From Roseiarcus sp963717215 (lineage in GTDB: Bacteria > Pseudomonadota > Alphaproteobacteria > Rhizobiales > Beijerinckiaceae), in NCBI GenBank assembly GCA_963717215.1, contig CAVQVS010000001.1:124001-188000 (forward strand): a DNA stretch of 64,000 nt, read 5' to 3'. Position 1 is the stretch's first letter. Every line of letters begins with the position of its first letter. Position numbers and translations under genes: made by a program. The notes beneath the pieces are model-generated. The model searched no databases. It saw nothing but the letters and a program-made list of their open reading frames with translations, and was not told where the DNA came from. Below are positions 43,018 through 51,838 of the stretch, piece after piece.

Positions 43018-44193
43018 TTAGGAAGCGAGCGCCCGCATCGCTGCTTCGACCCCGTCGGGGGTCAGCGGAAACATGCGATGTTGAAAGATTTCGGCGATCA
43101 TCGTTGTCGACAACGAATGATTCCAGGCGCTCGGCGGCGTCGGATTGATCCACACGGTGCGCGGCCAGGCCAGTATCGCGCGCTCGAGCCACACCCTCCC
43201 GGGCTCCGGATTGAGATGCTCGACCGAGCCGCCGGGAGCCATGATTTCGTGCGGGCTCATTGAAGCGTCGCCGACGAAGACAACGCGATAATCCCGGCGG
43301 TACGAATTGATGAGATCGCGGGTGGGCACGCGCTCGTCGTGCCGGCGGCGGTTGTTCTTCCACACACTCTCGTAGAGGCAGTTGTGGAAGTAAAAATGAT
43401 CGAGCCGCTTGAACTGGCTCTTTGCCGCGGAAAACAGCTGTTCCGCCTCTTCCACGTGCCAATCCATCGAGCCGCCGACGTCGAGGAACAAGAGCACCTT
43501 GACGGCGTTTCGCCGCTCGGGTCTCAGCTGAACGTCGATATAGCCTTTGTCAGCGGTCGACCGGATCGTGCCGTCGAGATCGAGCTCTTCGGCCATGCCC
43601 TCGCGGGCGAATCGCCGAAGCCGTCTGAGCGCGAGCTTGATGTTGCGCGGCCCGAGCTCCGCGTCGCCGTCGAAATCCTTGAACTCCCGGCGGTCCCAGA
43701 CCTTGACGGCGCTGCCCCTGCGGCCTTTGTCCTGGCCGATGCGTACGCCCTCAGGGTTGTCGCCGTAGGCCCCAAACGGCGACGTCCCGCCCGTGCCGAT
43801 CCACTTCGAGCCGCCCTGATGGCGCCCCTTCTGCTCGGCGAGGCGCTCACGCAGTGTCTCCATGAGCTTGTCGAAACCAAGCTTCTCGATCTGCGAGCGC
43901 TCCTCGGGACTGAGATAGCGCTCCATCATTCGGCGCAGCCATTCCTCCGGCAGGTCCCGGGCCTCGACCGCGGCGGCTATGCTCAGAACGCCCTTGAAGG
44001 TGGCGGCAAAGACGACGTCGAACCGGTCGAGATTGCGCTCATCCTTGACCAGCAGCGCGCGCGCAAGGCGATAGAATTCGTCGACCGACATCTGAGCCAG
44101 ATCGTCTTCGAGCGCGCGCATGAGATCGAGGTATTCGCGCGGCGTCGCCGGTACGTGCGCCTGACGAAGGTTGGCGAAAAACTCGAGGAACAT
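43018..44193 (-). CDS. VWA (CoxE-like) protein
   Basis: 391 aa of the CoxE-like family. The C-terminal half holds the von Willebrand A fold with the metal site DVGGSMDWHVEEAEQLFSA, where glycine replaces the first serine of the usual DxSxS, and VVFVGDASMSPHEIM. The N-terminal half is helical (FLEFFANLRQAHVPATPREYLDLMRALEDDLAQMSVDEFYRLARA). These proteins partner MoxR ATPases; the MoxR gene lies 5.5 kb away on the same strand. Start ATG 44193. Confidence 0.87.
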   Translation of the reverse strand: MFLEFFANLRQAHVPATPREYLDLMRALEDDLAQMSVDEFYRLARALLVKDERNLDRFDVVFAATFKGVLSIAAAVEARDLPEEWLRRMMERYLSPEERSQIEKLGFDKLMETLRERLAEQKGRHQGGSKWIGTGGTSPFGAYGDNPEGVRIGQDKGRRGSAVKVWDRREFKDFDGDAELGPRNIKLALRRLRRFAREGMAEELDLDGTIRSTADKGYIDVQLRPERRNAVKVLLFLDVGGSMDWHVEEAEQLFSAAKSQFKRLDHFYFHNCLYESVWKNNRRRHDERVPTRDLINSYRRDYRVVFVGDASMSPHEIMAPGGSVEHLNPEPGRVWLERAILAWPRTVWINPTPPSAWNHSLSTTMIAEIFQHRMFPLTPDGVEAAMRALAS

Positions 44194-44266
44194 GAGCGCG
44201 ATCCTAGCGCGCGCTGGTGTGGACGTGCAATGCTGCCGCGCCTTCCCGTGCGCCGGGTGTCGTCTC

Positions 44267-45133
44267 ATGTCCGTGGTGGTCGAGCGTCGAGGATTTTCGC
44301 TGCCGATGGGCGTAAGTCCGGAAGCGGAGATTTTCGCCGTGGGCGACATTCACGGGCGAAGCGATCTCCTCGCCGCGCTCATCGACGAGGCGGCGCGGGA
44401 GCCCAAGTTGCGCGACAAGCGCACGATCGTCTTTCTCGGCGACTTCGTCGACCGCGGATCCGACAGTCTCGGCGCGATCGACCTTGCGATGGCTGCGAAA
44501 GCGCGTGTCGGCGCCGATGAGGCGATTGCGCTCATGGGCAACCATGAGACGATGATGCGGCTCGCGCTCGATCCCGAGACGCCTTGGGACGACGCAATCG
44601 ACGCGTTCGACACCTGGCTGGGCAACGGCGGCGACCGGACGATGGCGGAGTTCGTCAAGTCTGAGCAGCCGCCCGAATATTTCGACGATTTGCTCACTGA
44701 GGCGCGCGCGTCGCTTCCCCCGCGCATCCGCGCCTGGCTTGGGTCTCTGCGAGCAAGCTGGCGCTCGGGCCAGGTTCTTTTCGTCCACGCGGGTGTCAAC
44801 CCGCAAGCCGAGCTCGAAACGTTTCTTGGCGTTCCTTGGAACATTCCGCTCGCCAAGCTCGACGAAGATTTTCACTGGGCCTGGGTGCGCCGGCCCTTCC
44901 TTGAGCATCGTCCGGGAGCGGATGGTTTCGGCGGCTTTTTCGTCGTCCACGGCCACACGCCAAACGACGCGCGTCGCGCGGCTTCGCACGCGGATCAGAT
45001 ATTCGGATTCCGCCTCAATCTCGACGCGGGTTCAGCGATGACCGGGGTCGCAAAAATGGCGATCATTCGCGACCGCTACGCGGAGGTGGTGAGCGCCCGG
45101 GGAACGACCAGGCGAGGGCTTATCACGGATTAG
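44267..45133 (+). CDS. Ser/Thr-type metallophosphoesterase
   Basis: 288 aa, calcineurin-like phosphoesterase of the PrpE/PP2A-like bacterial type. Metal-binding motifs GDIHGRSD, GDFVDRGSDS, GNHETM and the distal HAGVN and VVHGHTPN are all present. ATG 44267 is chosen; an earlier in-frame ATG at 44171 would overlap the VWA gene start. Acts on phosphoserine/phosphothreonine proteins or a small dinucleotide substrate. Confidence 0.9.
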   Translation: MSVVVERRGFSLPMGVSPEAEIFAVGDIHGRSDLLAALIDEAAREPKLRDKRTIVFLGDFVDRGSDSLGAIDLAMAAKARVGADEAIALMGNHETMMRLALDPETPWDDAIDAFDTWLGNGGDRTMAEFVKSEQPPEYFDDLLTEARASLPPRIRAWLGSLRASWRSGQVLFVHAGVNPQAELETFLGVPWNIPLAKLDEDFHWAWVRRPFLEHRPGADGFGGFFVVHGHTPNDARRAASHADQIFGFRLNLDAGSAMTGVAKMAIIRDRYAEVVSARGTTRRGLITD

Positions 45134-45240
45134 CATGCACCACGCCGCCTTACCCGGAGGGGCGGGAGTCGCGGGGCAGGTTATCCTCCGCGCTTCTTGT
45201 TTGCGGATACGACGGCGGTTTGGACGCCATCACGAAAAAC

Positions 45241-45316
45241 GCGAAATCTTTCGCGGGGGCCGAATAAAGGGCGGGCTTCGCCCGTTAACATGCGATGCCC
45301 AGGACGGATGTCCTGG
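45241..45316. promoter_or_regulatory. Three consecutive hairpins in the intergenic leader
   Basis: GCGAAA-TC-TTTCGC (45241-45254), GCGGGC-TTC-GCCCGT (45271-45285) and CCAGGAC-GGAT-GTCCTGG (45299-45316) follow one another 60 to 135 bases before the next start. They may terminate the phosphatase transcript or structure the leader of the downstream exported protein. Confidence 0.5.
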
Positions 45317-45374
45317 TCGATTGCGCCGGGCCTCGCAACAAGCGATTGTGATGGACAACGTGGAGAGTTCGAAA

Positions 45375-46001
45375 ATGAAACTGAAATTATCTCAGACCCT
45401 CAGCGGCGCCAGTGCGGTCGCAGGATTTCTCGCCATCGCGGTCCTAACGCCCGCGCAGGCCGCGGAAACCGTCCGGGTGCGCGGAACGATCGTTGGCCTC
45501 GATGGATCGACGCTGACGGTGAAAACCCGCGAAGGCCCGAACGCGGTGCTGATGCTGAAGCCTGGCTGGAAGATGGCGGGCGTCGCCAAGGCTTCTGTTG
45601 ATGACATCAAGCCGGGGGATTTCGTCGGCATCGCCTCGCTCCCCACATCGTCGGGCGGGGACGGGGCCGTGGAAGTGCTGGTCTTTCCGCCCGCGATGAA
45701 AGGAACCGGCGAGGGCAGCTACCCTTGGGATCTGAAGCCGAAAAGCTCGATGACCAATGCGACGGTCACCAATGCGGTGAAGGGCGTCGATGGGCGAACC
45801 CTCGATCTCTCCTATAGCGGCGGCAAGGAGAAGAAGATTGCGATCCCCGATGGCGTCCCGATCGTCACATTCGGCCCGGCGACGGAAGCGGACCTCAAGC
45901 CCGGCGCGACCGTCTTCGTTCCCGCCCAAAAAGGCGACGACGGCACGCTGGCCGCGGGCTTCGTTGTGGTCGGCAACAACGGCATCGACCCGCCGATGTG
46001 A
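45375..46001 (+). CDS. Exported protein with DUF5666-like beta repeats
   Basis: 208 aa with a signal peptide (LKLSQTLSGASAVAGFLAIAVLTPAQAAE). The mature part is beta-rich, repeating RVRGTIVGLDGSTLTVKTREGPNAVLML...DIKPGDFVGI and AVKGVDGRTLDLSYSGGKEKKIAI...DLKPGATVFV, which resembles DUF5666 or OB-fold metal-related periplasmic proteins. Function unknown. Hairpins flank it on both sides (45241-45316 and 46056-46088). Confidence 0.65.
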   Translation: MKLKLSQTLSGASAVAGFLAIAVLTPAQAAETVRVRGTIVGLDGSTLTVKTREGPNAVLMLKPGWKMAGVAKASVDDIKPGDFVGIASLPTSSGGDGAVEVLVFPPAMKGTGEGSYPWDLKPKSSMTNATVTNAVKGVDGRTLDLSYSGGKEKKIAIPDGVPIVTFGPATEADLKPGATVFVPAQKGDDGTLAAGFVVVGNNGIDPPM

Positions 46002-46055
46002 ACGGGCGAGGCAAACCGCGCCGCTCGCGACATTCCGCCCGCAGTTGACATAAGC

Positions 46056-46088
46056 CTCAACCGATTCCCAATTGCGGAATCGGTTGAG
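46056..46088. promoter_or_regulatory. 13-base perfect inverted repeat before the 8-oxoguanine deaminase gene
   Basis: CTCAACCGATTCC (46056-46068) and GGAATCGGTTGAG (46076-46088) are perfect arms around CAATTGC, ending 16 bases before the GTG at 46105. It may be an operator, an RNA hairpin next to the ribosome site, or the terminator of the upstream gene; there is no T run. Confidence 0.6.
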
Positions 46089-46104
46089 AGGGCGGGGCGG
46101 CGCG

Positions 46105-47433
46105 GTGCGGACATGGATCAAAGACCCGTTGGCGATCTTCGCCGACGGCGCCGAGCGGGGGCTCGTCGTCGAAGGGACGCGGATCGCCGCGCTTGTCGGG
46201 CGCGGCGAGACGCCGGAGCGCTTTGACGCGACCTTCGACGCCTCGCGCCATGTCGTGCTGCCGGGGCTCGTCAACACCCACCACCATTTCTACCAGACGC
46301 TGACCCGCGCTCATCCGTCCGCCATCAACAAGGCGCTCTTTCCCTGGCTCGTCGCGCTCTATCCGATCTGGGCGCGGCTCAAGCCCAATCATTTGCGGCT
46401 CGCGTCCCGACTGGCCTTGACCGAACTTATGCTGTCCGGCTGCACCACCGCCGCCGACCATCACTACCTCTATCCGGAGGGCCTCGAGAACGCAGTCGAC
46501 ATAGAGGTCGAGGAGGCGCGCTCCCTTGGCATGCGCATGACTGTCTCGCGCGGGTCGATGAACCTGTCGGAAAAGGACGGTGGCCTGCCGCCGGACCGCG
46601 TGGTGCAGGACGAGGAGACGATTCTTGCCGACAGCGAGCGGGTGCTGAAGCTATTCCACGACCCGGAGCCGGGCGCACACATCCGGGTCGCGCTCGCGCC
46701 CTGTTCGCCGTTCTCGATCTCAAAGGCCCTCATGATCGAGAGCGCGAAGCTTGCAGAGCGTTACGATTGCCAGCTTCACACCCATCTCTGCGAGACCGAG
46801 GATGAAGAGCAGTTCTGCCTCAAGATGTATGGGCTGAGGCCGGTCGATCTTCTCGAGGCGACAGGCTGGATGTCGAGCCGCGTCTGGCTAGCTCACGGCA
46901 TTCATTTCAACGCTCAGGAGATCGCGCGGCTCGGCAAGGCGAAAGTCGGAATCTGCCATTGCGCGGCGTCGAACATGGTGCTCGCGTCCGGCATCTGCCG
47001 CACCTGCGAACTCGAGGCCGCCGGTTCGCCATTGGGCATCGGCGTCGACGGGTCCGCTTCGAATGATTCCTCCAACATGATGGAGGCGATCCGGCACGCG
47101 CTGATGATCGGGCGCCTGCGCTACGGCGCCGAGAAGGTCACGCATGGGGATGTGCTGCGCTGGGCGACTGAAGGCTCGGCCCGTTGTCTCGGGCGTTCGG
47201 ACATCGGCCGGATTGCGGAAGGTTATGAAGCGGACCTCGCTTTGTTCAAGCTCGACGAGCCGCGCTTCTCGGGCGCGCATGATCCGCTTGCGGCGCTTGT
47301 TCTCTGTGGCGCGCATCGCGCCGACCGGGTCATGATCGCAGGCGAATGGCGGGTCATCGACGGGCATCCGGTCGGGCTCGATCTTGATCGCCTGATTGCG
47401 GAGCACACGCGCGCGGCGCGGGATTTTGCCTGA
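46105..47433 (+). CDS. 8-oxoguanine deaminase (amidohydrolase superfamily)
   Basis: 442 aa from a GTG that follows a purine-rich GAGAGGGCGGGG site. Metal ligands are in LPGLVNTHHHFYQTLTR, HTHLCET, LAHGIHF and GIGVDGSASND. The segment PWLVALYPIWARLKPNHLRLASRLALTELMLSGCTTAADHHY and the SASNDSSNMMEAIRHALMI motif are characteristic of 8-oxoguanine/hydroxyatrazine-type deaminases. It would convert oxidised guanine to urate for purine salvage. Substrate by family, not proven. Confidence 0.82.
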   Translation: MRTWIKDPLAIFADGAERGLVVEGTRIAALVGRGETPERFDATFDASRHVVLPGLVNTHHHFYQTLTRAHPSAINKALFPWLVALYPIWARLKPNHLRLASRLALTELMLSGCTTAADHHYLYPEGLENAVDIEVEEARSLGMRMTVSRGSMNLSEKDGGLPPDRVVQDEETILADSERVLKLFHDPEPGAHIRVALAPCSPFSISKALMIESAKLAERYDCQLHTHLCETEDEEQFCLKMYGLRPVDLLEATGWMSSRVWLAHGIHFNAQEIARLGKAKVGICHCAASNMVLASGICRTCELEAAGSPLGIGVDGSASNDSSNMMEAIRHALMIGRLRYGAEKVTHGDVLRWATEGSARCLGRSDIGRIAEGYEADLALFKLDEPRFSGAHDPLAALVLCGAHRADRVMIAGEWRVIDGHPVGLDLDRLIAEHTRAARDFA

Positions 47434-47569
47434 CTAAGGCCGACGCGCGCTCCGGTGGGGCGCCATCGGCACGCCGCCGAGCCCATGTTTCCCTTTTTAT
47501 CCAACTCGTGAGTAGAAGCTCTCGCTGCGCTCACTGGAGGGCGCTGCCCGGCCCATAACGAATGTCGCG

Positions 47570-48316
47570 ATGACCGCCCTCATCATCCTCTTCATCGCCG
47601 CGATCTGGGCCGGCGTGCAGAATGCGCTCGCCGGCGGCGGCTCGTTCGTCACCCTTCCGTCGCTGATGCTGACCGGCATGGATGCGCGCGCGGCCAACAT
47701 CACCTCGACCGTGGCGCTGTTTCCGGCCCAGCTCGTCACCGGCTTCACTGGTCGGGCGGACGCGGGAACGCCGACCGGGCTCACTATGCGAAGGTTATTC
47801 GTGATCAGCCTCGTCGGCGGGGGCCTTGGCGCGCTCATTCTCCTCGCAACGCCGCCATCGATTTTTGCCCATCTCGTGCCGTGGCTGGTGCTGTTCGCGA
47901 CCGCGCTCTTCGCCTGGGGCAGTTTTTTTCGTAAGGCGCCGCCGCCTGGGGAAGCGCATTTGTCGCCTCGCGCCGCGAGCGTGGCGCAGTTTTTTATCGC
48001 GGTCTATGGCGGCTATTTCGGCGGCGGCATCGGCCTCCTCATGATGGCCGCGCTGACCATGATGGGCTTGGCGGTGCGCAACGCTGGGGCGGCTAAGAAT
48101 ATCCTCGCTGGCGTGATCAACGCCTCCGCGGTCGCGATCTTCGTTTTTTCCAGGGATGTGCATTGGCTGCAGGCGGTCATCACCGCGATCGGCGCCTCAT
48201 TCGGCGGCTGGGCGGGCGCCTTGATGCTGAGACGCGTCAACGAGAAACTCTTGAAGCTCGCTGTCGTCGCCCTGGGCGTTGCGCTGACGATCGGGCTGTT
48301 CTGGACCGCGCCTTAG
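47570..48316 (+). CDS. TauE/SafE (TSUP) family membrane transporter
   Basis: 248 aa with about eight hydrophobic helices and two internal repeats: GVQNALAGGGSFVTLPSLMLTGMDARAANITSTVAL in the first half and AVYGGYFGGGIGLLMMAALTMMGLAVRNAGAAKNILAGVINASA in the second. TSUP proteins move sulfite, sulfoacetate or other small anions; the substrate is unknown. Confidence 0.87.
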   Translation: MTALIILFIAAIWAGVQNALAGGGSFVTLPSLMLTGMDARAANITSTVALFPAQLVTGFTGRADAGTPTGLTMRRLFVISLVGGGLGALILLATPPSIFAHLVPWLVLFATALFAWGSFFRKAPPPGEAHLSPRAASVAQFFIAVYGGYFGGGIGLLMMAALTMMGLAVRNAGAAKNILAGVINASAVAIFVFSRDVHWLQAVITAIGASFGGWAGALMLRRVNEKLLKLAVVALGVALTIGLFWTAP

Positions 48317-48347
48317 CGATAAGGATGCGCGAGCGGAGCAACAAGAC

Positions 48348-48962
48348 ATGAATATCGAACTCTTCACGGCATTTCTCCTGATCACGGTTGTCCTGATCAT
48401 CGTGCCGGGACCGATCGTCACCCTGATCATTTCGACCGGCGCCACGCGCGGCGTGCGCGCCGCGGTGATTACGGTGGCGGGAACGACGCTTGGCAACGCC
48501 TTGTTGCTGACGACGATCGCGTTGGGGCTCAACTGGGTCCACGCTCACGCCGACCTGTTGTTCACCGCACTGCGCTGGACCGGCGCGGCCTATCTGATTT
48601 GGCTCGGCGTACAGGCGTGGCGACATGCGGGGGAGGGTGGCGAAGAGATCCGCGAGACGGGCCGCACCCGCTTCGTTCGCGGCCTGCTTGTCGCCCTATC
48701 GAATCCGAAGACGATCGTTTTCTTCACCGCCTTCCTGCCCCAGTTCATTGATCCGCGCCTGCCGGCGGGCCCGCAGCTTGCCGCGATGTGCGTCGCCTCG
48801 GTGCTGATCGCCGGCGCCTCGGATTGCGCCTGGGCGGTCGCGGCGGGCATGGGACGCGCCTGGTTCATGAAGCCGTCGCGGGTGAAACTGCTTGGACGTC
48901 TCTCGGGAACAGTCCTCATCGGCGGCGGTTTGTGGCTGTCGCTGGCTCGACGGACGAGCTGA
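48348..48962 (+). CDS. LysE-family amino acid exporter
   Basis: 204 aa, about six helices. Family features: IVPGPIVTLIISTGATRGVRAAVITVAGTTLGNA near the start and GLLVALSNPKTIVFFTAFLPQFIDP in the middle. Likely exports an amino acid such as a homoserine or threonine-like compound. It follows the TSUP gene after 31 bases. Confidence 0.87.
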   Translation: MNIELFTAFLLITVVLIIVPGPIVTLIISTGATRGVRAAVITVAGTTLGNALLLTTIALGLNWVHAHADLLFTALRWTGAAYLIWLGVQAWRHAGEGGEEIRETGRTRFVRGLLVALSNPKTIVFFTAFLPQFIDPRLPAGPQLAAMCVASVLIAGASDCAWAVAAGMGRAWFMKPSRVKLLGRLSGTVLIGGGLWLSLARRTS

Positions 48963-48992
48963 CTGGACCATTCAGGATCTGACGCTCCTGCC

Positions 48993-49739
48993 ATGCCGAA
49001 CCTGACGACGATCCTTTCGGTTGCGGGCGCCTCATTCGCCGCCTCTTTCGTCGAGGCGGTCGAAGCATTGACCGTCGTGCTCGCTGTTGGCCTCGCGCGT
49101 GGCTGGCGCCCGGCGCTCACCGGCGCCTCGGCTGCGCTCGTCGCGCTTGCGCTGATCGTCGCCATCCTTGGGCCGTTGATGAGCGTCGTGCCCATCCGGG
49201 GATTGCAGTTCTTTGTCGGCGTGCTCACGCTCTTGTTCGGCTTGCGCTGGCTGCGCAAAGCGATCCTGCGCGCTTGCGGAATCATCGCCCTGCATGACGA
49301 GGACGCCGCCTTCGCACGGGAGACACGCCAATTGAGCGAAGCCGAAGGCCGGGAGCTGCACGGGTTCGACTGGGTCGGCGGCGCGACCGCATTCAAGATT
49401 GTGCTCATGGAAGGAATCGAAGTCGCGTTCATCGTCATCGCCGTCGGCGCGGGCCGAGGGCTTCTGGGACTAGCCAGCGCAGGCGCTTTAGCCGCCTGCC
49501 TCGTGGTGGCCGCCATTGGCGCAGCGATCCACCGCCCGCTCGCGCGGGTGCCGGAGAACGCGCTCAAATTCGCGGTCGGGGTGATGCTTTCGTCGTTCGG
49601 CCTTTTCTGGACCGGCGAGAGTCTCGGAGTCGAGTGGCCGGGCGGCGACGCGGCGATCCTCGCCTTTGTCGCCCTGTTTCTCGTCGTCGCGTTCGGGCTG
49701 GTCGCGCTTCTGAAGCCAAGAGCAGCGGCGCTCGCATGA
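48993..49739 (+). CDS. COG4280-type membrane protein of unknown function
   Basis: 248 aa with about seven helices. Two acidic helix motifs repeat the pattern ASFVEAVEALTVVLAVG and LMEGIEVAFIVIAVG, giving a duplicated glutamate-containing membrane signature similar in style to cation permeases. An amphipathic charged loop (HDEDAAFARETRQLSEAEGRELHG) separates them. Predicted transporter, substrate unknown. It overlaps the next small gene (ATGA). Confidence 0.68.
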   Translation: MPNLTTILSVAGASFAASFVEAVEALTVVLAVGLARGWRPALTGASAALVALALIVAILGPLMSVVPIRGLQFFVGVLTLLFGLRWLRKAILRACGIIALHDEDAAFARETRQLSEAEGRELHGFDWVGGATAFKIVLMEGIEVAFIVIAVGAGRGLLGLASAGALAACLVVAAIGAAIHRPLARVPENALKFAVGVMLSSFGLFWTGESLGVEWPGGDAAILAFVALFLVVAFGLVALLKPRAAALA

Positions 49740-49951
49740 TTGGCGCGGCTGTCAAGGAGCTGATTGGTCTGTTTGTCGACGACGAGCTTCTCGCCGCGGC
49801 TATCCTTTGCGTGGTTGCCCTCGTTGGCGCACTGGCGTTTTTCGGCGTAGCTCCGGGTTGGGTCGTTGGGCTCATGCTCGCGCTGGCTTTGCCGGCCGCG
49901 CTCGTGGCGAGCGTATTGTGCAGCGCACGGCGGGCGACGCGGAGCGACTAG
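49736..49951 (+). CDS. Small two-helix membrane protein
   Basis: 71 aa, start overlapping the previous stop by 4 bases. Two hydrophobic helices (LAAAILCVVALVGALAFFGVAP and WVVGLMLALALPAALVASVLCS) and a charged C-terminus. The tight coupling suggests it works with the COG4280 protein. No family recognised. Confidence 0.62.
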   Translation: MIGAAVKELIGLFVDDELLAAAILCVVALVGALAFFGVAPGWVVGLMLALALPAALVASVLCSARRATRSD

Positions 49952-49998
49952 CTCTCGCACCGCCCAACAGGCGCACGGGGAAAAGCAGGAAGGAACTC

Positions 49999-50775
49999 AT
50001 GGCTCGACGCTTCATCGACATTTCAGCGCCGCTGCGGAACGACGTTGTGTCCGACCCACCGGGACACAATCCCAAGATCGAGTACATCGATCACCAGCAA
50101 AGCCTGCCGCAAATCCTGCCGTTCTTTGCAGGCCTCCAGAAGGAGGATTTGCCGGACGGACAAGGATGGGCGATCGAGCGTGTGCAGCTGACAACGCACA
50201 ATGGCACGCATCTCGACGCGCCCTGGCACTACCATCCGACGATGAATGAGGGCGAGCGCGCGTGGACGATCGACGAAGTGCCGCTCGAATGGTGCTTTCA
50301 GCCCGGCGTGAAACTCGACTTCCGTCATTTTCCTGACGGCTATGTCGCGACCACCGCCGACATTGACGAAGAGCTCGAGCGCATTGGTCATGCGCTGAAG
50401 CCGCTCGATATTGTCGTCGTGAACACCAGCGCCGGGGCCAAATACGGACGGCCTGATTATGTCGCCTCTGGCTGCGGAATGGGCGCCGAGGCGACATTGC
50501 ATCTTCTGAGACGGGGCGTTCGGGTGACTGGAACGGACGGCTGGAGCTGGGACGCGCCCTTCATCCATACCGCCAAGCGCTACGCCGAGACGCATGACGC
50601 CTCGCTTATCTGGGAGGGACACAAGGCTGGCCGTCACATCGGCTATTGCCATATCGAGAAATTGCACAACCTCGAGGCGCTGCCGTCGACCGGCTTCACA
50701 GTCTCTTGCTTCCCAACCAAGATCGAGGGCGCCTCGGCAGGCTGGACGCGGGCGGTGGCGATCATCGACGGGTGA
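49999..50775 (+). CDS. Cyclase/kynurenine formamidase-family metal hydrolase
   Basis: 258 aa. The metal-binding signature of the cyclase family is visible as LTTHNGTHLDAPWHY (HxGTHxDxP), together with FIDISAPLRNDV at the start and TGTDGWSWDAPF in the C-terminal half. Members hydrolyse formamide or other amide/lactone bonds; the substrate is open. AGGAAGGA precedes the ATG at 49999. Confidence 0.83.
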   Translation: MARRFIDISAPLRNDVVSDPPGHNPKIEYIDHQQSLPQILPFFAGLQKEDLPDGQGWAIERVQLTTHNGTHLDAPWHYHPTMNEGERAWTIDEVPLEWCFQPGVKLDFRHFPDGYVATTADIDEELERIGHALKPLDIVVVNTSAGAKYGRPDYVASGCGMGAEATLHLLRRGVRVTGTDGWSWDAPFIHTAKRYAETHDASLIWEGHKAGRHIGYCHIEKLHNLEALPSTGFTVSCFPTKIEGASAGWTRAVAIIDG

Positions 50776-50855
50776 ACGACCCTTGGAGTGCCGACCTTGA
50801 GATTGTCGCTTTCTCCCGTCAAATGGATCAGGCTCCTCGTTTTGGGGTCCAGTTC

Positions 50856-51440
50856 ATGAAAGTGTTCCCGTCGCTGCAGGAGGTCGCGTCGCACGATCCC
50901 GGGCTACGCACCCTTCATTGGCTGATGGCGGCTCTCATCTTTGTCGGCCTTCCGCTCGGCGTCTGGGCGTCGCTCTTGCCTGGGGGGGACGGAACGCGCA
51001 TCCAAATTCTCTTCTTCCATAAGTCGATCGGCGTAACTGTCCTTGGACTGATCGCACTTCGGATCATCTGGCGCCTCGTCGTCGGCGTGCCGGCCTATGC
51101 CGAGCCGCTCGGCAAGCTGACCGAGATGGCGTCCCGCGCCGGGCACTTCGCACTATACGCGCTCATGATTGCGATGCCGGTCAGCGGCTATCTGGGGTCG
51201 ACTGCGGGCGGCCGGGCGGTTTCATGGTTCGGGCTGTTCGAGCTTCCGAGGCTTGTGGCCAAGGATAGGTCGCTCGCCCTGGCGGCAAGCTGGGCGCATC
51301 TGGTGTTCGCCTGGATGCTCGCGTTCGCGCTGGCCGCGCATCTCGGCGCTGTCGTCTGGCACGCAATGATCAAACGCGATTCCGTGCTGACTCGAATGTG
51401 GCCGAGCTTTCGGCCGGCGTCGAGCCGCGGCGCATCATGA
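50856..51440 (+). CDS. Cytochrome b561-type membrane protein
   Basis: 194 aa from the ATG at 50856, preferred because GGGG lies about 8 bases upstream; ATG 50823 adds 11 residues. Four helices with the b-heme histidines in LRTLHWLMAALIFVGLPLG, QILFFHKSIGVTVLG, RAGHFALYALMIAMPVSGY and WAHLVFAWMLAFALAAHLGAVVWHA. Bacterial b561 proteins pass electrons at the membrane (superoxide or quinol oxidation). The converging 3' neighbour is the small ORF at 51455. Confidence 0.87.
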   Translation: MKVFPSLQEVASHDPGLRTLHWLMAALIFVGLPLGVWASLLPGGDGTRIQILFFHKSIGVTVLGLIALRIIWRLVVGVPAYAEPLGKLTEMASRAGHFALYALMIAMPVSGYLGSTAGGRAVSWFGLFELPRLVAKDRSLALAASWAHLVFAWMLAFALAAHLGAVVWHAMIKRDSVLTRMWPSFRPASSRGAS

Positions 51441-51454
51441 TCGGGGCTTGATGT

Positions 51455-51640
51455 TCAGGAGCCGGCGAAGGCGTGGGCTGCTCTGACCGGCCAGGCGAGG
51501 GCGCTGGGCAGCGCCTGCATGACATGGTCCGTCAAAGCTGACGCGGTCTCCGTATTCCACGTGGATCGAATAGTCGGCGAAAGGACGACGCCGACGCCAA
51601 CGAGATAAATGATGACGATGATTGCGAGCAATAGGCGCAT
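51455..51640 (-). CDS. Small single-span membrane protein
   Basis: 61 aa: one N-terminal membrane helix (RLLLAIIVIIYLVGVGVVLSP) and a short outside part (TIRSTWNTETASALTDHVMQALPSALAWPVRAAHAF). Similar small proteins are, to my recollection, conserved in Hyphomicrobiales, but have no function. GGAGCGG lies upstream of the ATG at 51640. Confidence 0.62.
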   Translation of the reverse strand: MRLLLAIIVIIYLVGVGVVLSPTIRSTWNTETASALTDHVMQALPSALAWPVRAAHAFAGS

Positions 51641-51838
51641 CTTTCCGCTCCTGTCCTACGGCCTATCACGACGCAACATAATCACCTGCGGTCCGGCTTG
51701 TTCCAGGCCCGCGACACGCAGGCATTGATATACATCGAATTCCTCCAGTTTTACACTACGAGGCGCCGGCTATCTCTTGGAACCATTTTTCGGAGTGCGC
51801 GTTTCTCCCCGTCTTTTGAGTGAATCGAGGAGAAAATC

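Noticed and set aside
48590..49960. 456-codon minus-strand frame opposite LysE and COG4280 genes
   Set aside because: Ser/Arg/Thr-rich antisense reading of membrane genes; no motifs.
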